From Betaproteobacteria bacterium (lineage in GTDB: Bacteria > Pseudomonadota > Gammaproteobacteria > Burkholderiales > SG8-41): a stretch of 34,908 nucleotides of DNA. Under the pieces are notes generated by a model. It did no database searches and was not told the origin of the DNA. It was given only the letters and a program-made list of their open reading frames with translations. The DNA is taken from the NCBI GenBank assembly GCA_016192825.1, contig JACPTK010000022.1, forward strand, positions 1 to 34,908. The letters run 5' to 3'. Of the stretch, positions 11,027-18,762 are shown piece by piece (the stretch's first letter is position 1; every line of letters starts with the position of its first letter). The position numbers were made by a program, and so were the translations under genes.

Positions 11027-11461
11027 TCAATCCCGCTCGCGGAGAATCTGCTTTCGGCGCTGTGATTCCGCCACAAACTCCTCCAGTTCGGGGTCCAGCG
11101 CATTGCGGACGGACACCATTCCGATGACTTTGCCGTTCTCGACCACGGGCACGTGACGGAAGCCATTCTCTTGCATCATCAGCAGCGCGTAGCCGAATGA
11201 CTTGTCAGGATCGATCGTTTGCGGCTCGGCTGTCATGACATCGGCCAGCCGGGTTGTCCGGACATCGCAGTCTCGCGCGATAACACGTGTTACCACGTCG
11301 CGCTCGGTAAATATCCCGACCAGGCTTTCGCGGTCGACGATCATGACTGCGCCGACTTTCCTGTTTGCCATCAGCTTGGCCGCCTCGCTGACGGTGATTT
11401 CCGGCGGAGCGGTAAGCAGTTTCTTGCGCTCCATCACGTCTCTAACCCGGTGACTGAACAT
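11027..11461 (-). CDS. Two-CBS-domain protein
   Basis: The 144-residue stand-alone CBS-pair protein (Bateman module) probably senses adenine nucleotides or similar ligands. Repeat 1 is VRDVMERKKLL through GIFTERDVVTRVIA. Repeat 2 is LADVMTAEPQTIDPDKS through RHVPVVENGKVIGMVSVRNA. Each ends in the usual G(I/M)xxxRD/RNA-like turn. I choose ATG 11461 because GGGAGGG lies 2-3 bases before it; the longer reading from 11551 adds 30 unrelated residues. It is a single gene closed by a strong terminator. An FNR-like palindrome 108 bp upstream hints at oxygen-dependent control. The molecular partner is unknown. Confidence 0.9.
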   Translation of the reverse strand: MFSHRVRDVMERKKLLTAPPEITVSEAAKLMANRKVGAVMIVDRESLVGIFTERDVVTRVIARDCDVRTTRLADVMTAEPQTIDPDKSFGYALLMMQENGFRHVPVVENGKVIGMVSVRNALDPELEEFVAESQRRKQILRERD

Positions 11462-11568
11462 CGCCCTCCCATCGTCCATCGCATCGTGCGGGCAAGCCGC
11501 ACGGATCGATATCGGACCGCTCGTGGTCAACCCATTCGGCATGCTAAACACACATTGAGACGGGTATG

Positions 11569-11582
11569 TTGACCCACGTCAA
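11569..11582. promoter_or_regulatory. FNR/CRP-family-like operator upstream of the CBS gene
   Basis: TTGACccacGTCAA is a perfect 5-4-5 palindrome in the format of FNR/ANR/DNR sites (consensus TTGAT-N4-ATCAA, with TTGAC half-sites tolerated by some members). Its centre is about 115 bp upstream of the CBS start codon, compatible with an activating position if the leader is about 70 nt. No regulator gene of this family lies in the window. Confidence 0.4.
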
Positions 11583-11661
11583 ACTCCGTGCAGCCCCGGG
11601 CCGCAACCGCGCTACCGCCAGCCAGCCAGGCAAAGCGGGGCCATCTCTGCGGTGGAATTGG

Positions 11662-11732
11662 CGCGTTACGCCACTGGGCGTAACGTGCTGATCGGCAAAG
11701 GGGATGAACGTCCCGCGGGCGGGTGCCCGCGG
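11662..11732. repeat. Two small perfect palindromes in the gap between the MmgE/PrpD gene and the CBS gene
   Basis: The gap 11462-11841 holds no gene. It contains the FNR-like site above, a 9-bp palindrome at 11662-11683 (CGTTACGCC, loop ACTG, GGCGTAACG), and a GC hairpin at 11713-11732 (CCGCGGGC, loop GGGT, GCCCGCGG). The hairpin lies about 110 bp past the MmgE/PrpD stop without a T-run. A short CTTTCGCCTTCCGCCTT repeat follows near 11775. Functions are unassigned. Confidence 0.6.
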
Positions 11733-11841
11733 CCACATCAAGCCTCAACCGCGAACGGTAACCCCGCTTCTTGCCTTTCGCCTTCCGCCTTGTGTTCCGA
11801 TCCGCGATCCGCGAGTCACGCGCCCCATCAGCGCGCGCGCC

Positions 11842-13236
11842 TCAAGACGTCTTGCGCCTGCGCGATGGGCGCACGGTGGCGGGGACGGTCGCGCGGGTCA
11901 GCTCGCGGATATCGGCGAGCGCGCGGCAGCGTTGAGCGAGCGCCAGCAGGCGCTTCGCGCCGGCTTCGCCGAGCACACGTGTCGCGCAGTCCATGAACTT
12001 CGCGGCCCGGTCCCGTTCCGTCAGCGGCCATGCGGGGGAGCCGGGCACGCGGTCGATCCGCGCCTCGAAATTGCCGCGCGGCGTCCGCACCGCGAGGTCG
12101 TTATGCCCGGAAATGCCGGAGTAGAGCTTGTCGTCGGCGATCGGATAGCGCCGCACCTTGCGCATCAGTGCGCGTGCCTGCGGCCGCCGCACCATGGCGT
12201 CGGTGAAGGTTTCCAGGACCAGGCGGCCATCGAGCAGCAGGGCAGCCACCATGTACTCGACGCTGAATTTCCCTTCCAGGCCGGTCCGCGGGTCGCGGCT
12301 GACGAGCGCGGTGTCGCCGCCGGGCAGAAACCCGATGGCCACTTCCTCCATCTCGTCCGCCTGCAGGCGATGCCGCTCGATCAACTCGAATAGTCCCCCG
12401 ATCGTGCGATGGCCGGAATAGCAGCACGGCCAGCGCTTTACGTAGATGCCGGGCTCCAGGATTTCCCAGGGCCGGCCCAGGCAGCGCTCGAGATCGGATG
12501 CGGCTTCGCCCTCCCGCTCGCCGCGATAGGTATCGAGCGCGCCGCCCTTTCCGTCGAGAATCGCCTCATCCGCGGTGAAGCCATTGCGGGCCATCCACGC
12601 CGAGAGCACGCCGCAGCGCGCCGCGTGACCGGCGTGAAAGGGCTTGGTCATGGTCCCGAAATTGCGGACGAGACCGCTCATCTGCGAAGCGGCGAGGCCC
12701 CAGGCACGCCGCAGGCCGGTTGCGTCGAGACCGAGCAGCCGGGCGGCGGCCGCCGTCGCGGCGAGCACGCCGACCGTGGACGTCATGTGCCAGCCGCGCA
12801 GGTAATGGGCGTGCCCGAGCGCGCACCCGAGCTTGCCGGCGATCTCCATCCCGAGCACGTGCGCCGCGAGCACGTCCGCCCCCCGCGCGCCGACTGCCTC
12901 GCCCACCGCCAGCGCGGCCGGCAACAAGGTCGCGCTGGGGTGGCCGCGCAGGTTGGGGTGCGTGTCGTCGAAATCGAGGGCGTGGCTGCAAATGCCATTC
13001 GCGAAGGCCGCCTCGGCCGGTGAAGTCGCCAGCTCGCGCCCCCAGCACGCCGCCTGCGGCTTCGCACCGATATCGCGCGCCCAGCGCGCGGCGAGCTCGC
13101 CCACGGGCTCGCGCGATCCTGCAAGCGCGACGCCCACCGTGTCGATCAGCGCGTCCCGCGCCGCGGCGATGGCCGGCTCCGGCAGGTCGGACGTCCGGGT
13201 CTCAATGGCGAATCGCGCCAGTGTCTCCGTGAACAT
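11842..13236 (-). CDS. MmgE/PrpD family protein (2-methylcitrate dehydratase-like)
   Basis: The 464-residue member of the PrpD/MmgE fold comprises an all-helical N-domain (about 1-270) and an alpha/beta C-domain. Known members dehydrate 2-methylcitrate or isomerise/decarboxylate itaconate-type acids; the family is broad and the substrate cannot be assigned. The key N-domain block ANGICSHALDFDDTHPNLRG (about 75-94), followed by HPSATLLPAALAVGE, is intact. Full length, no frameshift. The ATG at 13236 is 15 bp past the stop of the upstream flavoprotein, so it is co-transcribed as the last gene of the minus-strand catabolic run. No prpB/prpC are adjacent, which argues against an ordinary propionate operon. 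Confidence 0.88.
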   Translation of the reverse strand: MFTETLARFAIETRTSDLPEPAIAAARDALIDTVGVALAGSREPVGELAARWARDIGAKPQAACWGRELATSPAEAAFANGICSHALDFDDTHPNLRGHPSATLLPAALAVGEAVGARGADVLAAHVLGMEIAGKLGCALGHAHYLRGWHMTSTVGVLAATAAAARLLGLDATGLRRAWGLAASQMSGLVRNFGTMTKPFHAGHAARCGVLSAWMARNGFTADEAILDGKGGALDTYRGEREGEAASDLERCLGRPWEILEPGIYVKRWPCCYSGHRTIGGLFELIERHRLQADEMEEVAIGFLPGGDTALVSRDPRTGLEGKFSVEYMVAALLLDGRLVLETFTDAMVRRPQARALMRKVRRYPIADDKLYSGISGHNDLAVRTPRGNFEARIDRVPGSPAWPLTERDRAAKFMDCATRVLGEAGAKRLLALAQRCRALADIRELTRATVPATVRPSRRRKTS

Positions 13237-13251
13237 TCCGATTCTCCCTTG

Positions 13252-14745
13252 TCATTCCGTATTCCGCACGAGCGCCGCTGAGGCGGCACCGTTGCCGGCA
13301 ATGCGGCCGAACACGGTGCCGGACACAAGGCCCGTGCCGGCAGGATAGTTGAAGTAAAACAGCCCGCCCACCATCTCGCCCGCGGCATAAAGGCCGGGCA
13401 TCGGCCTGAAATTTGCGTCCAGCACCTGCCCGGACTCGGGGTTGATGCGCAGGCCCCCGAAGGTGAACGTGATGCCACAGGTCACGGCGTAGGCCTCGAA
13501 CGGCGGCGTGTCGAGCGGGTTCGCCCAGTTCGATTTCGGCGGGTCGATGCCGACGGTGCAGCGCCCGTCCTTGACCGCGTGGTTGAACGGGACAGCGGCG
13601 CGCACCGCGGCGTTGAACGCCCGCACGGTCTTGAGAAACCCCTCCGGGTTGACGCCTTCCAGCTTGGCGGCCAGTTCTTCCAGCGTGTCGGCGACGATCC
13701 GGGTCACGTTCTTGTGGCCGTACTCCGGCCGCAGCAGGTGCTTCACCTTCGCGTCGAACACCTGGTAGGCGAACTGCTGCGGCTGCCTCAGCACCTCGGC
13801 CCCGTACTTCGCGTAGGTGTAGTTGTAGAACTCGATGCCCTCGTCCACGAAGCGCCTGCCGTCGGCGTTCACCATGATGGACAGCGGGAAGCTGTGCCGG
13901 TACGAGCTCTCGGGGAGGCTCAAGTCGCCGAACTCCGGCGCGTAGCGCTCCCACGACACCGCGTGGCGGCCCGACCAGTTGCCGTACGGGCAGGCGCCGA
14001 TGTCGAGCGCCATCCTGAGGCCGTCGCCCATGTTGAAGCGCGTGCCGCGCACCTTCGCCAGCTCCCAGCCCGGGCCGAGGTAGCGCGCACGCCATTCGGG
14101 GTTGGCCTCGAAACCGCCGCACGCGAGGACGACCGAGCGCGCGCGGAATTCCGCGGGCTTGCCGCGCTGCTGCGCCCGCACGCCCGTAACGCGCTCCCCG
14201 TCGCAGATCAGCGCTACCGCCCGCGTCTCGTAGAAGATCTCGACGTCCTTCTTCACCGTGGTGTCGGTCAGGTCCTGCACCAGTCCCGGCCCCCCGCCCA
14301 CCATCCACATCGGCATGCGTCCGAAAAACCGGCGCTTGCCGTCGATCACCGCCGACTGGTGGCGGTAGTTCGGCGTGAACTTCGCGCCCTGGCTGCGCAA
14401 CCAGATCATCGCGTCGAGGCTCTTCGTGACGAGCGTTTCGCTCAACGCCGGGTCGGTGCGAAAGCTCGTGACCTTGTAGAGATCGTCGTAGAACTGCTCC
14501 GCCGTGTTGCTTTCCCAGTCGGCGTTTCTCGCCTCGTCCTCCGGGATGTCGGCGAGCTTCTTGAGGTCCTCGACGCCGTCGTAGGCGAATCGCATCACGC
14601 CGCCGGCGAAGCGGCTGTTGCCGCCGGAGGCCTCGATCGGCGCCGCCTCCAGCATCGCCACGCGCGCACCCTGCTCCTGAGCGGATAACGCCGCGCACAG
14701 CGCGGCGTTGCCCTTGCCGACGACTATGACATCGTGCTGCGGCAC
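13252..14745 (-). CDS. FAD-dependent oxidoreductase, tricarballylate dehydrogenase (TcuA)-like
   Basis: A 497-residue flavoprotein of the fumarate reductase/succinate dehydrogenase flavoprotein superfamily. The N-terminal dinucleotide motif VVGKGNAALCAALSA is followed by the acidic end of strand 2 (MLEAAP) and then EASGGNSRFAGGVMRF, a TcuA-like block. The C-terminal FAD-closing segment is GGLRINPESGQVLDA followed by GLYAAGEMVGGLFYFNYPAG. Known relatives oxidise tricarballylate to cis-aconitate or reduce unsaturated acids. There is no twin-arginine or secretion signal, so it is cytosolic. No tcuB-type Fe-S/haem partner adjoins, so the electron acceptor is unclear. It lies 37 bp after the SDR stop and 15 bp before the MmgE/PrpD gene. 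Confidence 0.85.
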   Translation of the reverse strand: MPQHDVIVVGKGNAALCAALSAQEQGARVAMLEAAPIEASGGNSRFAGGVMRFAYDGVEDLKKLADIPEDEARNADWESNTAEQFYDDLYKVTSFRTDPALSETLVTKSLDAMIWLRSQGAKFTPNYRHQSAVIDGKRRFFGRMPMWMVGGGPGLVQDLTDTTVKKDVEIFYETRAVALICDGERVTGVRAQQRGKPAEFRARSVVLACGGFEANPEWRARYLGPGWELAKVRGTRFNMGDGLRMALDIGACPYGNWSGRHAVSWERYAPEFGDLSLPESSYRHSFPLSIMVNADGRRFVDEGIEFYNYTYAKYGAEVLRQPQQFAYQVFDAKVKHLLRPEYGHKNVTRIVADTLEELAAKLEGVNPEGFLKTVRAFNAAVRAAVPFNHAVKDGRCTVGIDPPKSNWANPLDTPPFEAYAVTCGITFTFGGLRINPESGQVLDANFRPMPGLYAAGEMVGGLFYFNYPAGTGLVSGTVFGRIAGNGAASAALVRNTE

Positions 14746-14782
14746 CGGAATGGTCCTCGCCGGGTGGACGGGATGGGCCGGA

Positions 14783-15535
14783 TCACTGCATGTACATGCC
14801 GCCGTTCACCAGGCAGCACTGGCCGGTGATGTAGCCCGCGTTCTCGCTGGCGAGGTGCACCAGCAGTGAAGTCACCTCGTCGGGGCGGCCCTTGCGGCGG
14901 ATCGGCTGACCCGGGCGCAGTTCCTTCACGCTTTCGCTCTCGTCGCGCTCGCCGCGGCCGATGGCGCCGGCCCCGATGCAGTTCGCGGTGATGCCGTGGT
15001 CGGCAAACTCGCGCGCAAGGCCGCGGGTGAATCCCACGATGCCGAGCTTCACCATCGCCTTGGCGGCGCCGTAGCCGAGATATGGGGCGATTCCGGAGAA
15101 ATTGATAATCCGGCCCCAGCGGCGCGCCATCATCAAAGGGATGACATGGCGGCAGACGTGATACGGCCCGTTCAGGTTGACCTCGATGTTGCGCATCCAT
15201 TCCTCGAAGCTGCCTTCGAGAAACGGGCTCTCGTTGCGGAAGCCCGCGACGTTGACCGCGATGTCCACGCCGCCGAACTCGCCGCGCGCCTTCCTCACGA
15301 AGGCCTCGACCGCCGCGTTGTCGGTGATATCGCATTTGTCCGCAAGCACCTTGACACCCAGCTTGCGCGCCGCCTCGGCGACCTCGTTCAGCTCCTTCAT
15401 CCGCGAGCTCGTGCAGATGGCGAGGTTGGCGCCCTCGGCGGCCAACGCGAGCGCCGCGTAGCGCCCCATGTTGCGGCTCGCCCCGGCGACCAGCGCCGTC
15501 TTGCCCTTCAGTCCCGTTTCCACCGTTCCATTCAC
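14783..15535 (-). CDS. SDR family oxidoreductase (first of two adjacent)
   Basis: The 250-residue classical short-chain dehydrogenase has a cofactor motif AGASRNMGRYAA (near 17-28), which departs from TGxxxGxG because the Gly-Ile-Gly is replaced by Asn-Met-Gly. The NNAG motif appears as NVAG, the catalytic serine lies in INFSGIAPYLG, and the YxxxK motif is intact as YGAAK. The C-terminus ends GYITGQCCLVNGGMYM, the usual SDR tail. Substrate is unknown. The neighbouring flavoprotein and second SDR suggest successive redox steps on one carbon skeleton. It is preceded by a 54-bp gap. Confidence 0.88.
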   Translation of the reverse strand: MNGTVETGLKGKTALVAGASRNMGRYAALALAAEGANLAICTSSRMKELNEVAEAARKLGVKVLADKCDITDNAAVEAFVRKARGEFGGVDIAVNVAGFRNESPFLEGSFEEWMRNIEVNLNGPYHVCRHVIPLMMARRWGRIINFSGIAPYLGYGAAKAMVKLGIVGFTRGLAREFADHGITANCIGAGAIGRGERDESESVKELRPGQPIRRKGRPDEVTSLLVHLASENAGYITGQCCLVNGGMYMQ

Positions 15536-15589
15536 TCCTTGCAGAATTTCGCCGACATTCTATGCTCTTCCGCCTTCCGACTTTCGCCT

Positions 15590-16411
15590 TCAGGCGGCCG
15601 CGAGGCCGCCGTCGAGCACCAGCGTCTGCCCGGTGATGTATGCGGCCTGCGGGCTCGCGAGGTAGCACGCCGCCGCCGCGACTTCCTCGGCGGTGCCGAA
15701 ACGCTTCAGCGGTATCCGCCCCAGTGCCGCTTCCCGGTAGCCGGGCTCGGCGAGCGATCCCGCGCGCGAGGGCGTTTCCACCCGGCCCGGCGCGATCGCG
15801 TTGACGCGGATGCCGTGCTCCGCCCACTCGATCGCCAGCATCCGCGTCATGTGGATCATCCCCGCCTTGGCGATCCCGTAGACCGAGCGTCCCGCCATGC
15901 CCACCAGGCCGTGCGTCGAGGCGATGCCGATGATGCAGCCCGGCCGCCCGCCCCGCACCAGGTGCCGGCCCATCTGCTGGCTCATGAAAAAGGTTCCCGC
16001 GAGATGGGTGTCGACGACCGCGTCCCATTCGGCGCCGGTGACGTCCAGCGCCGGCTTCTTCAGCGGGACGCCCGCGTTGTTGACGAGCGCGTCGAGACGG
16101 CCGAAGGCTTCGACGACCCGCGCCATCGCCTGCTCGATGCTCGCCTGCGATCGCACGTCGAGCGTCACCGCCGTCGCGCGCCCGCCGGCCGCCTCGATTC
16201 GCGAGACGATGCCTGCAAGCTTTTGCGGCTGCGTCGAGGAGACCGCGACGTCGAACCCGTCACGGGCGAGCGCCAGCGCGATCGCCGCGCCGATGCCTTG
16301 CGATGCGCCCGTCACGAAGGCCGTCTGCCTTCCGGCAGACGGCGTGACTCGTGACTGGTGACTGGTGACTGGCGACGCCTTTCGGCTCTGCCTTCCGCCC
16401 TTTGCCGTCAT
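15590..16411 (-). CDS. SDR family oxidoreductase (second of two adjacent), repeat-derived N-terminus
   Basis: A 273-residue classical SDR. It has TGASQGIGAAIA as nucleotide motif, VNNAG, the catalytic Ser in IGIASTHGLVG, YGIAK as YxxxK, and a GQTLVLDGG tail. I start it at ATG 16411 (MTAKGGRQSRKAS), which has AAGGAAAGC upstream; a longer ORF to 16666 is a shadow of the DHDPS-like gene. The first 35 or so residues before RQTAFVTG are not part of the SDR fold. They are encoded by 7-bp repeats (CAGTCAC units) and a 10-bp palindrome. The true start could be later and non-ATG; the repeats may have overwritten the original one. Confidence 0.87.
   Translation of the reverse strand: MTAKGGRQSRKASPVTSHQSRVTPSAGRQTAFVTGASQGIGAAIALALARDGFDVAVSSTQPQKLAGIVSRIEAAGGRATAVTLDVRSQASIEQAMARVVEAFGRLDALVNNAGVPLKKPALDVTGAEWDAVVDTHLAGTFFMSQQMGRHLVRGGRPGCIIGIASTHGLVGMAGRSVYGIAKAGMIHMTRMLAIEWAEHGIRVNAIAPGRVETPSRAGSLAEPGYREAALGRIPLKRFGTAEEVAAAACYLASPQAAYITGQTLVLDGGLAAA
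16320..16378. repeat. Heptad repeats and 10-bp palindrome in the SDR 5' coding end
   Basis: GTGACTC/GTGACTG/GTGACTG/GTGACTG run in 7-bp phase from about 16345 to 16371. They abut a perfect palindrome 16320-16343 (arms GCCGTCTGCC and GGCAGACGGC, loop TTCC). They encode VTSHQSRVTPSAGRQ-type sequence just before the Rossmann strand of the SDR. Confidence 0.85.
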
Positions 16412-16431
16412 GCTGCTTTCCTTCGGCCGTC

Positions 16432-17346
16432 CTACCAGCCGCGCGGCTCGGCGCGCAGGAACGCCAGCGTGCCGAGCGTTTCGGCCAGCGCGCCCTGCTC
16501 GACTTCGCCCAGGGGCCGCAGCGGCGGCCGGGGCTCGCCGCAATCGCGCCCCATTGCGCGCAGCGCCGCTTTGAGCCTCGCAGCCCCGTCTTTCTTCACC
16601 AGCTGCCGCAGCGCAGCCGCGTCTTCCTGCACCGCGCGTGCCTCGAAGAGCCGGTCCTGGCGGCACAGATCGTAGAGCTGGCGCACCAGCCCGGGCGCGA
16701 TCGCCGCCAGCGGCGAGAACGCGCCCTTCGCGCCAACGGCGCCGGCCGAGACCAGGTACTCCGCGCCGGACAGGAGCTGGAACGCCGGCCGCGGGCGCCG
16801 CGCGCGGTCCACCAGCTCGACCATGAACTGCCAGTCGAGGCTCGAATCCACCACGCCCGCGAAATTGCCGGCGCGTTCCATCAGCTGCAACGCCAGGTCG
16901 GCGGTGATCCTGGTGCCCGACATCTCGTCGGGCGCGTTGTAGACGAGAAACGGGGCGCGCACGGCCGCGGCGATCTGCGCGAAATGCTCGAGCACCATCG
17001 CCGGCGGCGGCGTCCAGTAATAGGGCGTGGTTGCGACGACCGCGGCCGCGCCCGCTGCTTCCGCGTGGCGCGCGAGCGCGGCGGCCATGCCGGTGCCCGA
17101 CTGGCTGACGTGGGCGATGACCGGCACGCGGCCCTTCACCTTCCCGATCGCGAACTCGAGCAGGGCCTTGCGCTCCTCGTCGCTCAGGCTGACCGACTCG
17201 CCCGCGTGCATCGGCAGCGCGAGCGCGTCCGCGCCGTTGCGCAGGTGGAACTCGATCAGCTTTCCGTACAGCTCGTAGTCGATCCGGCGATCCCGCGTGA
17301 ACGGCGTCACCGGCGTGTGCACCAGACCCGGCTGGAATATGGGCAT
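16432..17346 (-). CDS. DHDPS/NAL-family protein lacking the Schiff-base lysine
   Basis: A 304-residue TIM-barrel protein of the DapA/NanA aldolase family. The structural tyrosine of the YN.P motif is kept (VYNAPDEMSG, Tyr136), and the pyruvate-binding loop reads PMHAGES where DapA has GTTGES. The lysine that forms the Schiff base, expected in G-(I/V)-K-(D/E)-S, is replaced: the protein reads GVVDSS, with Val166 at the lysine position. I confirmed this in the nucleotides (GTG GTG GAT). The adjacent paralogue at 17601-18515 keeps Lys166 at the same number. Both end in EP(R/H)GW. It may be a non-catalytic or non-aldolase member. It lies 20 bp upstream of the SDR gene. Confidence 0.88.
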   Translation of the reverse strand: MPIFQPGLVHTPVTPFTRDRRIDYELYGKLIEFHLRNGADALALPMHAGESVSLSDEERKALLEFAIGKVKGRVPVIAHVSQSGTGMAAALARHAEAAGAAAVVATTPYYWTPPPAMVLEHFAQIAAAVRAPFLVYNAPDEMSGTRITADLALQLMERAGNFAGVVDSSLDWQFMVELVDRARRPRPAFQLLSGAEYLVSAGAVGAKGAFSPLAAIAPGLVRQLYDLCRQDRLFEARAVQEDAAALRQLVKKDGAARLKAALRAMGRDCGEPRPPLRPLGEVEQGALAETLGTLAFLRAEPRGW

Positions 17347-17356
17347 CGTATGATCC

Positions 17357-17525
17357 TAGGAGTTTGTCGGACTTAGGACCGACAAACTCCTAAATGCAAA
17401 ACCGCCTGCGCCAGAACGCAAGAAAAAGGCAGTGAAAACCTTATTTTCAACCTGCTCGCGTGCCCATTGGAGGCCAAGAAGGGTCGTCATCCCGAATTTT
17501 ATTCGAAATTCGCAGGCGGTTTTGC
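17357..17525. repeat. Dispersed hairpin element, copy B (no right hairpin)
   Basis: The left hairpin 17357-17392 has 14-bp arms (TAGGAGTTTGTCGG and CCGACAAACTCCTA) around an 8-nt loop. The inner inverted repeat has arms 17396-17410 (GCAAAACCGCCTGCG) and 17511-17525 (its exact reverse complement). The sequence between is closely similar to copy C at 27434-27642. The right-hand AGCAGCCTGTCGG hairpin seen in copies A, C and D is missing. It sits between the two DHDPS-like paralogues. Confidence 0.9.
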
Positions 17526-17547
17526 TGTGAAAGAACGCGTTATGTCG

Positions 17548-17600
17548 CTCTCGCGCTCTCCCGCCCTCCCGCCCTCACGTCCTCTCCCCTCATCCCTCGA
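17548..17600. repeat. CTCTCCCG/CCCTCCCG-type short repeats
   Basis: Short C-rich units (CTCTCCCG, CCCTCCCG, CCCTCACG and so on) fill the rest of the gap up to the stop codon of the second DHDPS-like gene. The unit is the same family as the right half of the 9172-9330 repeat. Confidence 0.7.
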
Positions 17601-18515
17601 TCACCATCCATGGGGCTCGCTCTGCAGGATGCCCAGCTCTTCCAGCTGCGCTTGAATGAACTCGCGGCGCTCCCGGGTGGCGGTGGGAAGCGGCGCGCGG
17701 GTCGGCCCGACCGGGCGCCCCATGATCACCATGCCCCCTTTCAGGGAAGACGGATACTGGTCGCGGAACAGCAGCCAGAGGCGGGACAGCGTGTATTGCA
17801 GCTCGCGCGCGCGCGGCCAGTCGCCGGCGACGCACGCGTCGAACAGCTGGTTGCACAGGTTGGGGCAGATCGACCCCGCCGCGGAGTACGAGCCGACCCC
17901 GCCGAGCGGCACGGAGGGCAGCAGGTACTCCACGCCGGTCAGCATCGCGAACGTCGGCCGGAGCTTCAGCGCCATGCGGGAGATCTCGATGAACTTCTCG
18001 CTGTTGAAGCTCGCCTCCTTCACCCCGACGAAGTTCGGGAGCCGCTCGATCAGCCGCGACATGAGCTCCCCGGTGATCTCGACCCCTGCGAGGTAGCTCG
18101 GCGAGTTGTACGAAATCACCGGCAGGTCGATCGAGGTGCAGAGCCGGACGAAGTAATCGTGGATCGCCTCGAGCGACGGATTCCAGAAGTACGGCGTGAT
18201 GGCGAGGATGCCGTCCGCCCCGATGCTCTGGGCGTGCCGCGCCAGTTCCAGCGTGTCCTCCACCGCCAGCGCGCTGACGTGAATCGTGACCGGCACCCGC
18301 CCCGCCACCACCTTCACCGCCGCCTCGGCGAAGCGCTTGCGCTCCGGTACCGTGAGGTTGAGCGATTCGCCCTTGTGGTGGGGCCAGGAGATCGCTGGCG
18401 AGCCGCTGCGAACGTGGAAGTCGAGCAGCCGCTCGAACGTCGGCAGGTCGGGGCTGGAATCCTCCCTGAGCGGCGTGACCGGGCTTTGCATCACGCCCCG
18501 AAGCTTGATCGCCAT
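17601..18515 (-). CDS. DHDPS/NAL-family aldolase-like protein (lysine retained)
   Basis: The 304-residue paralogue of the protein at 16432-17346 has identical length and C-terminal signature (SEPHGW). Catalytic features are intact: Tyr136 in SYNSPSYLAG and the Schiff-base lysine Lys166 in VGVKEAS. The substrate loop is PHHKGES in place of GTTGES, as in its partner, so it is unlikely to be a true dihydrodipicolinate synthase. A class I aldolase or dehydratase acting on a 2-oxo acid is the probable role. Its ATG at 18515 is 75 bp left of an HsdR remnant. The pair may act as a heteromeric complex or as independent enzymes. Confidence 0.9.
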   Translation of the reverse strand: MAIKLRGVMQSPVTPLREDSSPDLPTFERLLDFHVRSGSPAISWPHHKGESLNLTVPERKRFAEAAVKVVAGRVPVTIHVSALAVEDTLELARHAQSIGADGILAITPYFWNPSLEAIHDYFVRLCTSIDLPVISYNSPSYLAGVEITGELMSRLIERLPNFVGVKEASFNSEKFIEISRMALKLRPTFAMLTGVEYLLPSVPLGGVGSYSAAGSICPNLCNQLFDACVAGDWPRARELQYTLSRLWLLFRDQYPSSLKGGMVIMGRPVGPTRAPLPTATRERREFIQAQLEELGILQSEPHGW

Positions 18516-18589
18516 GTCGCGGTTCCGTTGCGGTTGATGGGATGCGGGCCGCTGCCCGGCTGAATTTCAGCGCCACCCGGGCCGGCCAT

Positions 18590-18685
18590 GACATACATGG
18601 ACTTATGGTCCTGAACGAGCCAGCCGCAGCCGGCGAGCTGGCGGTCAATCTCCTGCCGGGCTGCTTCCTCGGGGGTCACGGGCAC
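18590..18685 (-). pseudogene. Type I restriction HsdR N-terminal remnant
   Basis: From GTG 18685 leftward the frame reads VTPEEAARQEIDRQLAGC and then GWLVQDHKSMYVMAG. This matches the opening of type I restriction endonuclease R subunits as I recall it (TPE..AR..ID..L...GW.VQD...). Similarity stops after about 33 residues; the nuclease and helicase parts are missing and no hsdM or hsdS is present. It lies in the 247-bp gap between the DHDPS-like gene and the lyase gene. Confidence 0.6.
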
Positions 18686-18762
18686 GAACCGTTATTGTTG
18701 TGCCGGGAATCATACACTTCGACCACGGCCGCCGGAGTTCGCGTACCCGTGAGGACGCCACA

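Noticed and set aside
14724-16028. 434-codon minus-strand ORF spanning both SDR genes
   Set aside because: It is an Arg/Gly-rich alternative frame; both SDRs have complete motif sets in their own frames.
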